The notes under the pieces: generated by a model
The model's database searches: none
What the model saw: the letters and a program-made list of their open reading frames with translations, nothing else
What the model was told of the DNA's origin: nothing
Program-made: the position numbers and the translations under genes
Shown: positions 35,907 to 44,013 of the stretch, one piece after another
Numbering within the stretch: position 1 is the stretch's first letter
Layout of the letters: every line of letters begins with the position of its first letter
DNA from: Nocardioides sp.
GTDB taxonomy: Bacteria; Actinomycetota; Actinomycetes; Propionibacteriales; Nocardioidaceae
DNA length: 64,000 nt
NCBI RefSeq assembly: GCF_014360585.1
Contig: NZ_JACIXG010000005.1
Coordinates: 1-64,000 of the forward strand
Direction of reading: 5' to 3'

Positions 35907-36357
35907 TCATCCCTCATTGTCTACCCGGAGACTCGCTGGCAGATCGCGGGCGTCAGAGACCTGGAACTCGAAGAGCGCGCCGGAGAGTTGTTCGGGAACA
36001 ACGCGCAGCATCCTGACGCCTGGGATAGAGCCGTAGGACCGATGGAGGTCGGGATTGGTGCTCCATGCATCCCAGCGGAGCAAGTCGATACCTCGATCGC
36101 GCGCAACCGCTGCCGCACAGTCGACCAGCAGCCTGCCAACACCGGGCCGCCCATGAACGCTCGCCACTTCGCGATGTAAAGAGCTGGCGTTGAGAGTTCG
36201 GCGTCAGTCCATAGCCCGGCGGGCGGTCGAGGGTAGATGGCCAGTGTGCCGACGATCCGGCCGTCGTCGCCCTGGAGCACCCACGTCGTCCTTTCGGCGA
36301 TGCTCGCACGGACGACCGCTGCCTGATCCCGGGTCGACCACTGGTCCAGCCCACCGT
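35907..36357 (-). pseudogene. Frameshifted GNAT acetyltransferase
   Basis: Two adjacent frames make one protein: the N-terminal part reads DQWSTRDQAAVVRASIAERT, WVLQGDDGRIVGTLAIYPRP and AELSTPALYIAK; then a shift near 36165 gives VASVHGRPGVGRLLVDCAAA with the acetyl-CoA-binding RxGxGxxL pattern (here RPGVGRLL), and ends YGSIPGVRMLRVVPEQ. The 5' end is also missing, cut near the G-rich repeats at 36394. A broken small-molecule or N-terminal acetyltransferase within the islet. Confidence 0.7.
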
Positions 36358-36393
36358 CGCCGACGAGACTGGATTGGCCCGTCTGAACGGCGC

Positions 36394-36425
36394 GGGGGGG
36401 AATCCGGGGGGGGAATCCGGGGGGG
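36394..36425 (+). repeat. Three long G-runs, quadruplex-capable
   Basis: Runs of seven, eight and seven Gs (36394-36400, 36406-36413, 36419-36425) are separated each time by AATCC. Each run can supply two G-tracts, so an intramolecular G-quadruplex is possible on the plus strand. It marks the upstream break of the GNAT pseudogene. Homopolymer lengths may be sequencing-sensitive. Confidence 0.7.
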
Positions 36426-36454
36426 AATCTTCACCGAAACGGCAGCGCTAAACA

Positions 36455-36505
36455 CGAAGAACCCCCGCCTACCTGCCGTGTTCTGGCTGGTCGAACGGGG
36501 GTTTC
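36455..36505 (-). terminator. Terminator after tRNA-Thr; contains the proximal islet repeat
   Basis: GAACCCCCG (36459-36467) pairs with CGGGGGTTTC (36496-36505) to form a hairpin 7 bases past the tRNA 3' end. Bases 36455-36492 are the proximal copy of the direct repeat found at 32683-32722. Confidence 0.75.
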
Positions 36506-36511
36506 TTTCGG

Positions 36512-36584
36512 AGCCGCCTGTCGGAATCGAACCGACGACCTTCTCATTACGAGTGAGACGCTCTACCGACTGAGCTAAGGCGGC
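36512..36584 (-). tRNA. tRNA-Thr(CGT)
   Basis: A 73-base cloverleaf: acceptor GCCGCCT/AGGCGGC, D arm GCTC-AGTCGGTA-GAGC, anticodon arm TCTCA-CTCGTAA-TGAGA with anticodon CGT reading ACG, 5-base variable loop, T arm GTCGG-TTCGATT-CCGAC, discriminator U. The 3' CCA is not encoded (CCG follows). The gene is intact and serves as the attachment target for the adjacent islet. Confidence 0.95.
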
Positions 36585-36597
36585 GTACCGTCAACTG

Positions 36598-36756
36598 TTA
36601 CCGCATGAAGCGGGTTTGGCTGAGCGGACCGGACGAGTGTACCGAGACTGCGCGCTCGATACTAAACCGGTGCGCGTCGACCTGCTCCTCGATGGTCATG
36701 TGGGCGGGCTTGCCCTTGCCGATGAGGCGGCCCAAGCGGCGTACGCCGTGCTTCAT
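36598..36756 (-). CDS. Small hypothetical protein divergent from LysR
   Basis: 52 residues starting MKHGVRRLGRLIGKGKPAHM, very basic at the N-terminus, no recognised family. ATG 36756 is preceded by GGGGAG ten bases upstream. It is divergent from the LysR gene with a 128-base gap, the arrangement in which LysR proteins usually control their neighbour, and it ends 14 bases before the tRNA. It may be the remaining 5' part of a longer gene truncated at the tRNA. Low confidence. Confidence 0.35.
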   Translation of the reverse strand: MKHGVRRLGRLIGKGKPAHMTIEEQVDAHRFSIERAVSVHSSGPLSQTRFMR

Positions 36757-36867
36757 TGTTGTTCTGCTCCCCTGTGAAGATGTATCTGCCACCGACTGTG
36801 GACACAGCGGTGGTGATTCAAGGATGACCGGTGGCGACTCATAGAGGTAGGCGATCTTTCCTTTAAA

Positions 36868-36882
36868 AGACATAGGATGTCT
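36868..36882. promoter_or_regulatory. Palindrome at LysR start
   Basis: AGACAT-AGG-ATGTCT ends two bases before the LysR ATG. A second overlapping inverted pair, CATAG (36871-36875) and CTATG (36883-36887), includes the start codon. Fits an autoregulatory site. Confidence 0.45.
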
Positions 36883-36884
36883 CT

Positions 36885-37811
36885 ATGTTGTCGCTGCACC
36901 AGCTCCGCGTGTTCCTCGCGGTCTACGAGCACGGCTCGCTGACCGCGGCGGCCGAGGCGCTCGGTTATGCGCAGCCGTCGATCTCGGAGCAGGTCAGAGG
37001 CCTGGAGCGTACGCTCGGCGTCCAGCTCTTCCGACGCGTCGGGCGCGGGGTGGTGCCGACGGGGGTGGCCGACGAGCTGAGGCCGCACGCGGAGCGTACG
37101 GTCGCGGCCGCCGAGGAAGCACGCAAGGCCGTCCAGGCGGTGAAGCAGTTCGAGACCGGCACCATCCGGTTCGGGATGTTCGGGATCGCGCGGCTCTATG
37201 GCGGCGCCAGCCTGGTCGCGGACGTGCTCGATCGATACCCCGGCGTCCGCGTCGAGCTGATCGGACAGAACTCCGCCGAGGTCCAGGACGACCTGCGGCG
37301 TGGGCGGCTCGAGGCTGCGATGCTCTCGGTCAGCAGCGTCTCCGGGGAAGGACTGAAGGTCACGCCGGTCGCGCGCGACGAGCTCGTCTACATCTCGGCC
37401 GACCCGGCCCACCTGGCCACGCCGGTCACACCCCACCGGCTCTCGCTGGCCACCCTGGTCATGTCCGACACGACCTGGAGCGCTGAGGACCCGACCCGCG
37501 TCACCATCCGCAACCTGCTCCACGAGACCGGCCGCAACCCGCCGAGCCGGATCGAGGTCGAGGACATCGAGACGGCGGTCGAGCTGGTCGGGATGGGCTA
37601 CGCCGACGGCGTCATCCCGAAGGGCGCCGCCGAGCAGCTGCTCCCCCGGCTCGCGCCGAAGGCCGGATGGGTGTCACTGCGACCCCGGACGTACGACACC
37701 TTCGCCATCGTCCACCGCAACGACGCCACCCTCTCCCCCGCCGCCACCCTGATGATCGAGCTGGCCACCAAGCGGATCCAGGCCATCGCGGACCCTGTCC
37801 GCCCACGCTGA
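36885..37811 (+). CDS. LysR-family transcriptional regulator
   Basis: 308 residues. The winged HTH starts SLHQLRVFLAVYEHGSLTAA and ends ALGYAQPSISEQVRGLE, the canonical LysR helix-turn-helix. The effector domain (90-300) has the periplasmic-binding-like fold; no residue pattern reveals the ligand. ATG 36885. Terminates at a strong hairpin shared with the convergent gene at 37920. The only divergent neighbour is a small ORF, so the regulated gene may have been lost when the tRNA-Thr islet formed, or lie elsewhere. Confidence 0.9.
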   Translation: MLSLHQLRVFLAVYEHGSLTAAAEALGYAQPSISEQVRGLERTLGVQLFRRVGRGVVPTGVADELRPHAERTVAAAEEARKAVQAVKQFETGTIRFGMFGIARLYGGASLVADVLDRYPGVRVELIGQNSAEVQDDLRRGRLEAAMLSVSSVSGEGLKVTPVARDELVYISADPAHLATPVTPHRLSLATLVMSDTTWSAEDPTRVTIRNLLHETGRNPPSRIEVEDIETAVELVGMGYADGVIPKGAAEQLLPRLAPKAGWVSLRPRTYDTFAIVHRNDATLSPAATLMIELATKRIQAIADPVRPR

Positions 37812-37835
37812 GTCGGTAGTTCTGTCGGCCGAGAA

Positions 37836-37881
37836 GGTAGTTGTGGGCGGCGAAACCACAGTTTCGTCGCCCACAACTACC
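37836..37881. terminator. Bidirectional terminator
   Basis: Arms of 21 bases (37836-37856 and 37861-37881; GGTAGTTGTGGGCGGCGAAAC pairs across a CACA loop with one G-T) lie between the convergent LysR and excalibur genes. Very stable. Confidence 0.85.
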
Positions 37882-37919
37882 GATTCGACCCGTCAAAAGT
37901 GCGGACTCGGCGGGTCAGC

Positions 37920-39125
37920 TCAGTCGCAGCCGTAGCCGTCGTTGTCCCGGTCGAGACGCCACGGGTCAGAGCTGTTGTTGACCCGTACCGGCTTCTTGTA
38001 CGCCGGGATCTGGCCGCAGTCGAGGTCGTTGCCGCTGGTCGCGTTGTAGACCTTCACGCCGTTCCGGTACGTGTAGTCCAGGCCTGAGGTCGTGGCGGTC
38101 GTGCTGCCACGCTTCCGCAGGTAGAACGACCCGGACACGTCCGCCGCACGCGTCGCATCCCCGGCGAACTTCCAGCGGTAGTACCGACTGGCCGTCGGCG
38201 CGGTGATGACGGCGCACTTGCCGTAGCGGCTGGTCACGCAGGACGTGACGTTGGACCAGCGACCGCTGGCGCGCTTCTGCAGGTAGATGCGCTTGCCCTT
38301 GAATGCCTTGCCGCCGGTGGTCAGCTTGCCGACAACCCGGTAAGACTTCTGGGCGTACGCCTTGGCGGAGACCTTAACGACCGACGTGGCAATCTTGGGG
38401 ACGGTGATGGCGGCGCTGTACTTGCCGCCGTAGCCGAACCGGTAGGTGGCGCCGCGCGTCCCAGTGGCCGCAACCCAACCGGTGGAGCCCGTCGTACGGC
38501 GGGTGACCGTCTTCCACGTGCCGCTGGACCGGCGCTGGATCGCCACCGATTTCCCGGCGAGCGCCTTGCCGTAGTCCTTCAACTGGGACTTGATGGTCGT
38601 GCCCGACCGGCTCGCGGAGAGGGTGTAGGCGTGGGCAGCCTTAATGGAGAAGGCATCGGTAACGACCGCCGAGTCCGTCAGGTTGCCGAACTCGTCTGAG
38701 GTGAAGACGAAAGCCTGGGCGCGATAATTGCCGACCGGAAGGAAGGAACAGATGTCGCCTTCGGCCAGCCCCTCGGTGAACCCGCCGCCCTCGATGTAGT
38801 TGGTGACGTCGTCTCCTTGCGAGTCGAAGACGGTCACCTCCCACCTCACAGTCGGGTTGGTGAACTCGTCGGAGTGGTTCGCGCCGAACGAGACATCCAC
38901 GTCAACGGGGATCTTGGTTCCCGCTACGCCGTACTCGTTGCAGTTCTGTGCCTTCTTGACGTCGTTGACGGTCAGCGTGGCCGAACCTCCGATGTACTCC
39001 AGCGGTGCGGTGTCGGCGTGTGCGGCCTGTCCGAGGATGACTGGCATGGCAGCGGCAGCCAGCGACGTGGCGATGACCGCAGAAAGCTTGTGGATCCGTG
39101 CACCGGAGCGCGCTCGTGTGATCAC
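37920..39125 (-). CDS. Secreted protein with Ig-like repeats and C-terminal excalibur domain
   Basis: 401 residues. Signal peptide about 1-37 (AVIATSLAAAAMPVILGQAA). A beta-rich domain follows, then two similar repeats at about 190-330 (KSVAIQRRSSGTWKTVTR and KRIYLQKRASGRWSNVTS, each followed by a YRFGYGGKYSA / YYRWKFAGDATRA strand). The C-terminus LDCGQIPAYKK ... DRDNDGYGCD is an excalibur calcium-binding motif with two Cys. Probably an extracellular wall- or polymer-binding protein. GTG/ATG start at 39125. Single gene. Confidence 0.8.
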   Translation of the reverse strand: MITRARSGARIHKLSAVIATSLAAAAMPVILGQAAHADTAPLEYIGGSATLTVNDVKKAQNCNEYGVAGTKIPVDVDVSFGANHSDEFTNPTVRWEVTVFDSQGDDVTNYIEGGGFTEGLAEGDICSFLPVGNYRAQAFVFTSDEFGNLTDSAVVTDAFSIKAAHAYTLSASRSGTTIKSQLKDYGKALAGKSVAIQRRSSGTWKTVTRRTTGSTGWVAATGTRGATYRFGYGGKYSAAITVPKIATSVVKVSAKAYAQKSYRVVGKLTTGGKAFKGKRIYLQKRASGRWSNVTSCVTSRYGKCAVITAPTASRYYRWKFAGDATRAADVSGSFYLRKRGSTTATTSGLDYTYRNGVKVYNATSGNDLDCGQIPAYKKPVRVNNSSDPWRLDRDNDGYGCD

Positions 39126-39266
39126 GAAATGTGACCTTCCTTCTCGATGTGTCGACGCCTCCTGCCAAGGCGCGGGATGAACATCGCGCCGGGGAGACGG
39201 AGAAGAATTGTCCGGTGAAAGGAGCCGGCCGTCATGCGCCAGATTGGGTACGTTTCAACCGGAAGA

Positions 39267-39285
39267 AGGCAGGCTTCGCCTGCCT
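39267..39285 (-). terminator. Terminator after secreted hydrolase
   Basis: AGGCAGGC (39267-39274), TTC loop and GCCTGCCT (39278-39285). On the minus strand it is followed by TTCTTCC. About 90 bases past the hydrolase stop at 39374. Confidence 0.55.
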
Positions 39286-39313
39286 GTCCCGCGAGCGTCG
39301 AGACGCCGGCGGC

Positions 39314-39366
39314 CGTGTTGGTCTCGACACGTCTCCGCCTAGCGGCTCCGACGGCTCGACCAGCGG
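39314..39366 (+). repeat. Dispersed intergenic repeat, copy 3
   Basis: Starts GTGTTGGTCTCGACACG and ends GGCTCGACCAGCGG, as in 38-90, and as in that copy directly precedes (7 bases) the stop of a minus-strand gene. Confidence 0.7.
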
Positions 39367-39373
39367 GGCGGCG

Positions 39374-40885
39374 TCAGCACTCCAGGCCGTCGTCGGGGAC
39401 CTCGCCGTCGACGAGGTAGTCGTCGATGGCGTCGTCCACGCAGCCGTTGCCCTGCATGTAGCCGGTGTGGCCGTCGCCGTCACGGGAGACGAGTACGCCG
39501 GAGTCCAGTGCCTCCGCGAGGTCCTCGGCCCACTCGTAGGGGGTGGCCGGGTCGCGGGTGGTGCCGATGACGACGATCGGGTTGGAGCCCTCGGCGTCGA
39601 TCTCCGGCTCGGGCTCGGTGGCCTCGAACTTCTGCGCGGCACAGCCGGTGAGCATCCAGGCGAGGGCGGCACCGAAGGTGGGAGCGGCCTTCTCGAAGGC
39701 GGGCAGCTCCTTGCGTACCTCTGCCGGGGTGAGACCGGAGGAGTCGTCGAGGCAGTTGATCGCCCAGTTGGCCTCCATCGTGTTGTTGATATAGGTGCCC
39801 TCGGGACCGCGGCCGGCGTACTGGTCCGCGAGGCTCATCAGCTGGGTGCCGTCACCCTTCAGCGCCGCCTCGAGGGCGTCGGTGAGGTAGGGCCAGTAGG
39901 ACTCGACGTAGAGCGGGGTGATCAGGCCGTAGAGGGCGTTGCCGGCAGTCAGCTCCCGGTCACCTGCCGGCAGCGGCTCGGCGTCGATGTCGGCCAACAG
40001 CTTCTGAACCCGCTCGACGCCCTCGTCGACGGTGTCACCGAGGAAGCAGCTGCCCTCGTCGACGCAGTTCTCGACATAGGAGCGGAGCGCGACCTCGAAG
40101 CCCTTCGCCTGCGCCAGGTTGGAGTCGATCACGCTCAGGCCGGGGGCGATCGCACCGTCGAGCACGAAGCGGCCGACGCGGTCGGGATAGAGCTCGGCGT
40201 AGGTCGAGCCGAGCTGGGTGCCGTAGGAGGCGCCGAAGTAGTCGAGCTGGTCCTCCCCGAGCGCTGCCCGTAGTACGTCCATGTCCCGGGCCGCCTCGAC
40301 GGTGCTGACGTGGGCGGAGATCCCGCGTCGCTGGGCCGCGCAGCCGTTGGCCATCTCGACACCGGTGTCGACGTAGGCCTTCTCCTCGGCGGGGTCGTCG
40401 GGGTCGGGGTCGACGGCGATGTAGGAATCCAGGGCGTCGTCGGGGAGGCAGTCGACCGGGGTGCTCTGCCCGACACCACGCGGGTCGAACCCGACGATGT
40501 CGTAGGAGTCGCGGACCTTGGAGCCGAAGGACTGGTTGTTGTAGAGGGCGTAGTCGATGCCCGACCCGCCCGGGCCACCCGGGTTGATCGCCAGGGAGCC
40601 GATCTTCTCCTTGTTGGCCGGGTCCTTGATCACCGCGACGTCGATGGTGCGGCCGGTCGGGTCGGAGTAGTCGAGCGGGACCTCGAGGGTCGCGCACCGG
40701 AAGGCGCCGTTGCACTTCTTCCAGTCCAGCTCCTGGCTGTAGAAGGACTGCAGCCCTTCGGACGGGGCCGCGGTCGCCGACGCGCTCGGGCTCACCCGGT
40801 CGGCGTCGGGGGTGCCGCCGCCGGCACCACAGCCGGCGGTGAACACGGCCAGGGCGGTCAGGGCGATCACGACTTTGGGTTTCAC
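39374..40885 (-). CDS. Secreted alpha/beta-hydrolase, tripeptidyl-aminopeptidase type
   Basis: 503 residues. Lipoprotein signal with lipobox VFTAGC (Cys about 19), then a Ser/Ala-rich linker. The hydrolase core has the oxyanion segment LAINPGGPGGSG, nucleophile Ser in DYFGASYGTQLGSTYAELYP, acid in GTTRDPATPYEWA and His in DGDGHTGYMQGN; a TAP-like C-terminal domain is present. This is the Streptomyces SlpD/SlpE/Tap family that removes peptides from exported proteins. Start ATG 40885 overlaps the holB stop by four bases, an odd operon partner for a replication gene. Confidence 0.9.
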   Translation of the reverse strand: MKPKVVIALTALAVFTAGCGAGGGTPDADRVSPSASATAAPSEGLQSFYSQELDWKKCNGAFRCATLEVPLDYSDPTGRTIDVAVIKDPANKEKIGSLAINPGGPGGSGIDYALYNNQSFGSKVRDSYDIVGFDPRGVGQSTPVDCLPDDALDSYIAVDPDPDDPAEEKAYVDTGVEMANGCAAQRRGISAHVSTVEAARDMDVLRAALGEDQLDYFGASYGTQLGSTYAELYPDRVGRFVLDGAIAPGLSVIDSNLAQAKGFEVALRSYVENCVDEGSCFLGDTVDEGVERVQKLLADIDAEPLPAGDRELTAGNALYGLITPLYVESYWPYLTDALEAALKGDGTQLMSLADQYAGRGPEGTYINNTMEANWAINCLDDSSGLTPAEVRKELPAFEKAAPTFGAALAWMLTGCAAQKFEATEPEPEIDAEGSNPIVVIGTTRDPATPYEWAEDLAEALDSGVLVSRDGDGHTGYMQGNGCVDDAIDDYLVDGEVPDDGLEC

Positions 40886-42084
40886 TGATCTCCTCCGGGT
40901 GGCAACAGCGCCACCATCATGGCTTCCAGGACCAACTGGGGCTGCACGTTGAACTCCAGCAGCTGCTCTCGGGCTTCGAAGATCGCACTGATGCGCTGCA
41001 GGTTGAGCTCGGGCGTGGAGCGCTCGACGAGCTGCTCGATCTCGCGCCGGTGCTCCTCGTTGACAAGCGCCACGGGAGCACCGGCGGCCAAGGTGATCGC
41101 GTCGCGATAGATCGAGACCAGGTCCATCAGGCCGCGGTCGATCACATCGCGGTGGCGGCGGGTGGCCCGGCGCTTCTGATCCTTCTCGAGCGCAGCCAGC
41201 GCAGGACCGTATTCACGCGGACGCCGCCCTCGGTCGACCACGCCATAGCCCACGTCGAGGTCGGACTTCTCTTTCGCGTCGAGGTCGGCGGTGACCGCGT
41301 CGGCCTCCTCCTTCGACACCGCGGCGAGCTCGCCGGCGGCCCGGAGCGCGTCGGCGAGGGTGGTCAGCCGGGTCGGATACGCGACCACCTGCTCACGTCG
41401 CCGACGGGTGTCGTCGTCGCGGGCCAGCGCCTTGGCCCGGCCGATGTGGCCCTGGCTCGCGCGCGCCGCGTAGGCGCCGCGCGCCTCGTCGACCCCGAGC
41501 GTACGCTGCAGGAAGGCCGACACGTCGGGGGTCGTCGGGGTGGTCAGGGTGACCAGGCGGCACCGGGACCGGATGGTCGGGAGGACGTCCTCGACCGTCG
41601 GCGCGCAGAGCATCCAGACCGTGCGGGCGCCGGGCTCCTCGACCGCCTTGAGCAGCGCGTTGTTGGCCTGCTCGGTGAGCCGGTCGGCGTCCTCGATGAT
41701 CAGGATCTGCCAGCGGCTTCCAGCCGGGGAGAGGGCGGCCTGCCGCACCAGGTCGCGGATCTCGTCGACCCCGAGGGTCAGCTTCTCGGTGCGGACCAGG
41801 TTGACGTCGGCGTGGCTCCCGGCGAGCACCGTGTGGCACTCGTGGCAGTGGCCGCAGCCACCGTTCGGGCACTGGAGCGCAGCGGCGAAGGCGATCGCGG
41901 CGTTGGAGCGTCCGGAGCCTGGGGGCCCGGTGAAGAGCCACGACTGGGTCATCCCCTTGCCGAAGCGGCGCCCGAGGCCATCGGCCGAGCCGGTCGCGGC
42001 GGTCTGCAACGTGGAGATGATGTGGCGCTGGCCGACGAGGTTGTCCCAGACCGACCGACCGTCCCAGGTGGTGGCGACGCTCAT
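40882..42084 (-). CDS. holB: DNA polymerase III subunit delta-prime
   Basis: 400 residues of the clamp-loader AAA+ family. P-loop GPPGSGRSNAAIAF (Lys replaced by Arg, usual for delta-prime, which does not hydrolyse ATP), four-Cys zinc module CPNGGCGHCHECH, and IIEDADRLTEQANNALLKAV (Walker B/sensor region with LLKxxEEP). Part of the clamp loader that places the beta clamp on DNA. Downstream of tmk with a four-base overlap, the common actinobacterial tmk-holB order. Confidence 0.93.
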   Translation of the reverse strand: MSVATTWDGRSVWDNLVGQRHIISTLQTAATGSADGLGRRFGKGMTQSWLFTGPPGSGRSNAAIAFAAALQCPNGGCGHCHECHTVLAGSHADVNLVRTEKLTLGVDEIRDLVRQAALSPAGSRWQILIIEDADRLTEQANNALLKAVEEPGARTVWMLCAPTVEDVLPTIRSRCRLVTLTTPTTPDVSAFLQRTLGVDEARGAYAARASQGHIGRAKALARDDDTRRRREQVVAYPTRLTTLADALRAAGELAAVSKEEADAVTADLDAKEKSDLDVGYGVVDRGRRPREYGPALAALEKDQKRRATRRHRDVIDRGLMDLVSIYRDAITLAAGAPVALVNEEHRREIEQLVERSTPELNLQRISAIFEAREQLLEFNVQPQLVLEAMMVALLPPGGDQ

Positions 42085-42731
42085 GCGCTCACCACCTGGC
42101 GGAGCTTGGGTTCGAGACGCGCCAGCACCGCCGCATGGATCTCCTCGACCGGGGCACGGGCGTCCAGGACCAGATAGTGACCGGGGTCCCGCTTGGCGAG
42201 CGCTACGAACGCCTCACGCACCCGCTGGTGGAACTCCACCGACTCCTGCTCCATCCGGTCGCGCTCCTCGAACCGGGTGAACCCGGCCGTCGGATCCAGG
42301 TCGAGCAGCACCGTAAGATGAGGCCTCAGGTCGGCGGTCGCCCAGCGCGCCACCTCCTCGAGCTGCGCGGTGTCCAGGACCCGGCCGGCGCCCTGATAGG
42401 CCAGCATCGAGTCGACATAGCGGTCGGTGATGACCACCTGTCCTCGATCCAGCGCCGGGCGCACCATCGACTCGATGTGCTCGGCTTTGTCGGCAGCGAA
42501 CAGGAGCGCCTCGGTCCGGTCGTCGAGATCGCCGGTCTCCGGGGACAGCACGATGCGGCGTACGTCCTTGCCTACGGCCGTGTCCCCCGGCTCGAAGGTC
42601 AGCAGGACCTGGTGGCCGCGGGCGGTCAGCGCCTCCTGGAGCAGCCGGGACTGGGTGGACTTGCCCGCCCCCTCGCCACCCTCGAAACAGACGAAGACGC
42701 CGCGCTCTGCGTAGACACCCGGAAACCTCAC
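42081..42731 (-). CDS. tmk: Thymidylate kinase
   Basis: 216 residues. P-loop FEGGEGAGKSTQ, DR(Y/H) motif DRYVDSMLAYQGAGR, and the lid-region Arg residues around FTRFEERDRMEQ. Phosphorylates dTMP to dTDP. Start 42731 (ATG), 147 bases from the divergent DUF4178 gene. Coupled to holB by ATGA. Length is typical. Confidence 0.95.
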   Translation of the reverse strand: MRFPGVYAERGVFVCFEGGEGAGKSTQSRLLQEALTARGHQVLLTFEPGDTAVGKDVRRIVLSPETGDLDDRTEALLFAADKAEHIESMVRPALDRGQVVITDRYVDSMLAYQGAGRVLDTAQLEEVARWATADLRPHLTVLLDLDPTAGFTRFEERDRMEQESVEFHQRVREAFVALAKRDPGHYLVLDARAPVEEIHAAVLARLEPKLRQVVSA

Positions 42732-42877
42732 GAAGCAAACCTACGGGGTGACACCGACAACCGCCGCACGCCGCACGCCGCACCCGCCCTCTGGAATGGC
42801 GCTATTGGCTGCCGTACGGCACCGCCACCAGGTTAAGGTTCGAGGCGCCCCCCACACTGATCCATTAGGAGTCACAG

Positions 42878-43495
42878 GTGACCTACGTCCTGATCGCCCT
42901 GCTGCTGGCCGCCCTCGCGGTCGCGGCCTACCTGCTCTGGAAGAGCCGGCAGCAGCCGACGGCACAGAAGGAGCCCGACGACTTCATCGGTGACCAGCAC
43001 AAGCACGCCTCCGACCAGCTGCGTCAGGTGCGCAACGGCGACGTCATCGAATACCTCGGCCACAACTGGTTCGTCCGCGGTCGGATCGACTTCGACGAGC
43101 ACGGCTACCGCTGGACCGAGCACATGCTCGACGACGCCGAGGGCAAGAAGTGGCTCTCGATCGAGGACGACGAGAGCTTCGAGGTCTCGCTGTGGCACGC
43201 GATCCCGCTCGGTGACATCGAGCAGGGCGCCGTGGGCGACCGTGACGTCATCGTCGGCGGTGTCGCCTATCGGCTCCAGGAGAAGGGCACGGCCAGCTTC
43301 ACCGCGACCGGCGCGACCGGCACCGCGCCGTCCGGGACGGCCGACTACGCCGACTACAAGTCGGTCGACGGCAGGCTGCTCGGCTTCGAGAAGTGGGGCA
43401 GCAACTGGGAGCCCTCCCTCGGCGAGGTGCTGCAGCCGTTCGAGCTGACCGTCTACCCCTCCACCGACCGGCCCGCGACCCTGGACGACGAGTGA
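42878..43495 (+). CDS. DUF4178-domain protein
   Basis: 205 residues. One N-terminal membrane helix (about 3-19) then a charged linker and a DUF4178 beta domain (VIEYLGHNWFVRGRIDFDEH, DYADYKSVDGRLLGFEKWG, SNWEPSLGEVLQPFELTVYP). Function of the domain is unknown. GTG 42878 with AGGAG at 42867. First gene of a run of six in which nearly every junction overlaps: DUF4178, DUF2617, DUF4247, DUF350, aminopropyltransferase, K+ channel. This set recurs in actinobacteria and other phyla. Confidence 0.88.
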   Translation: MTYVLIALLLAALAVAAYLLWKSRQQPTAQKEPDDFIGDQHKHASDQLRQVRNGDVIEYLGHNWFVRGRIDFDEHGYRWTEHMLDDAEGKKWLSIEDDESFEVSLWHAIPLGDIEQGAVGDRDVIVGGVAYRLQEKGTASFTATGATGTAPSGTADYADYKSVDGRLLGFEKWGSNWEPSLGEVLQPFELTVYPSTDRPATLDDE

Positions 43496-44013
43496 CGCTT
43501 CTCGACGTCCCGTTCGTGGACGTACGTGGCGACACCCTGCGCTGGACCCTCGCGCCGGTCCCGTGCGCGCCGTTGGCTTCCCGGACGGTGCTGCTCGAGG
43601 GTGGGATGAGCGTCACGCTGAGCGTCCTGGGCGCCAGCCACCAGGTCGTCGTACGCCGCGACGACCGTCCGCTCCTGCACGAGACCGTCGCGTGCGGGAT
43701 CGCCGAGGCCGCGCCGCTCGCCACGGAGCACGCGACGGGCGGCTACCGCCTCGCCTCGCACGTGAGGGAGGTGGGGCCGGACGAGCTTGCCGCGGAGGCG
43801 TCGCGGCTCGTCGAGGGGTTGAGCGGGCGTACGGACGCCGTCGTCGCGCACTTCCCGGGCGACCCGCACGCGGTGACCGCCCTGGCTCTGGACGGGGTGG
43901 GCGGCACGTCCGCCGGGGAGATCACCTGGCGCACCTGGCACACCTACCCACAGACCGGTGAGATCGTCGCCACCACCACCAGCTACCGGCCTGAGGAGGT
44001 CGCACGTGTCTGA
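43492..44013 (+). CDS. DUF2617-family protein
   Basis: 173 residues, no membrane helix. Beta-rich with LLDVPFVDVRGDTLRWTLAP at the start, SVLGASHQVVV, VVAHFPGDPHAVTALAL and TWRTWHTYPQTGEIVATTT near the end, as in DUF2617 proteins. Function unknown. GTG 43492 overlaps the stop of the DUF4178 gene (GTGA), and its own stop lies inside the next gene's start region (44006-44013). Confidence 0.85.
   Translation: MTLLDVPFVDVRGDTLRWTLAPVPCAPLASRTVLLEGGMSVTLSVLGASHQVVVRRDDRPLLHETVACGIAEAAPLATEHATGGYRLASHVREVGPDELAAEASRLVEGLSGRTDAVVAHFPGDPHAVTALALDGVGGTSAGEITWRTWHTYPQTGEIVATTTSYRPEEVARV

Noticed and set aside
40882..42084. Loss of function in holB because the P-loop Lys is Arg
   Set aside because: Delta-prime subunits characteristically have a degenerate P-loop and do not hydrolyse ATP.
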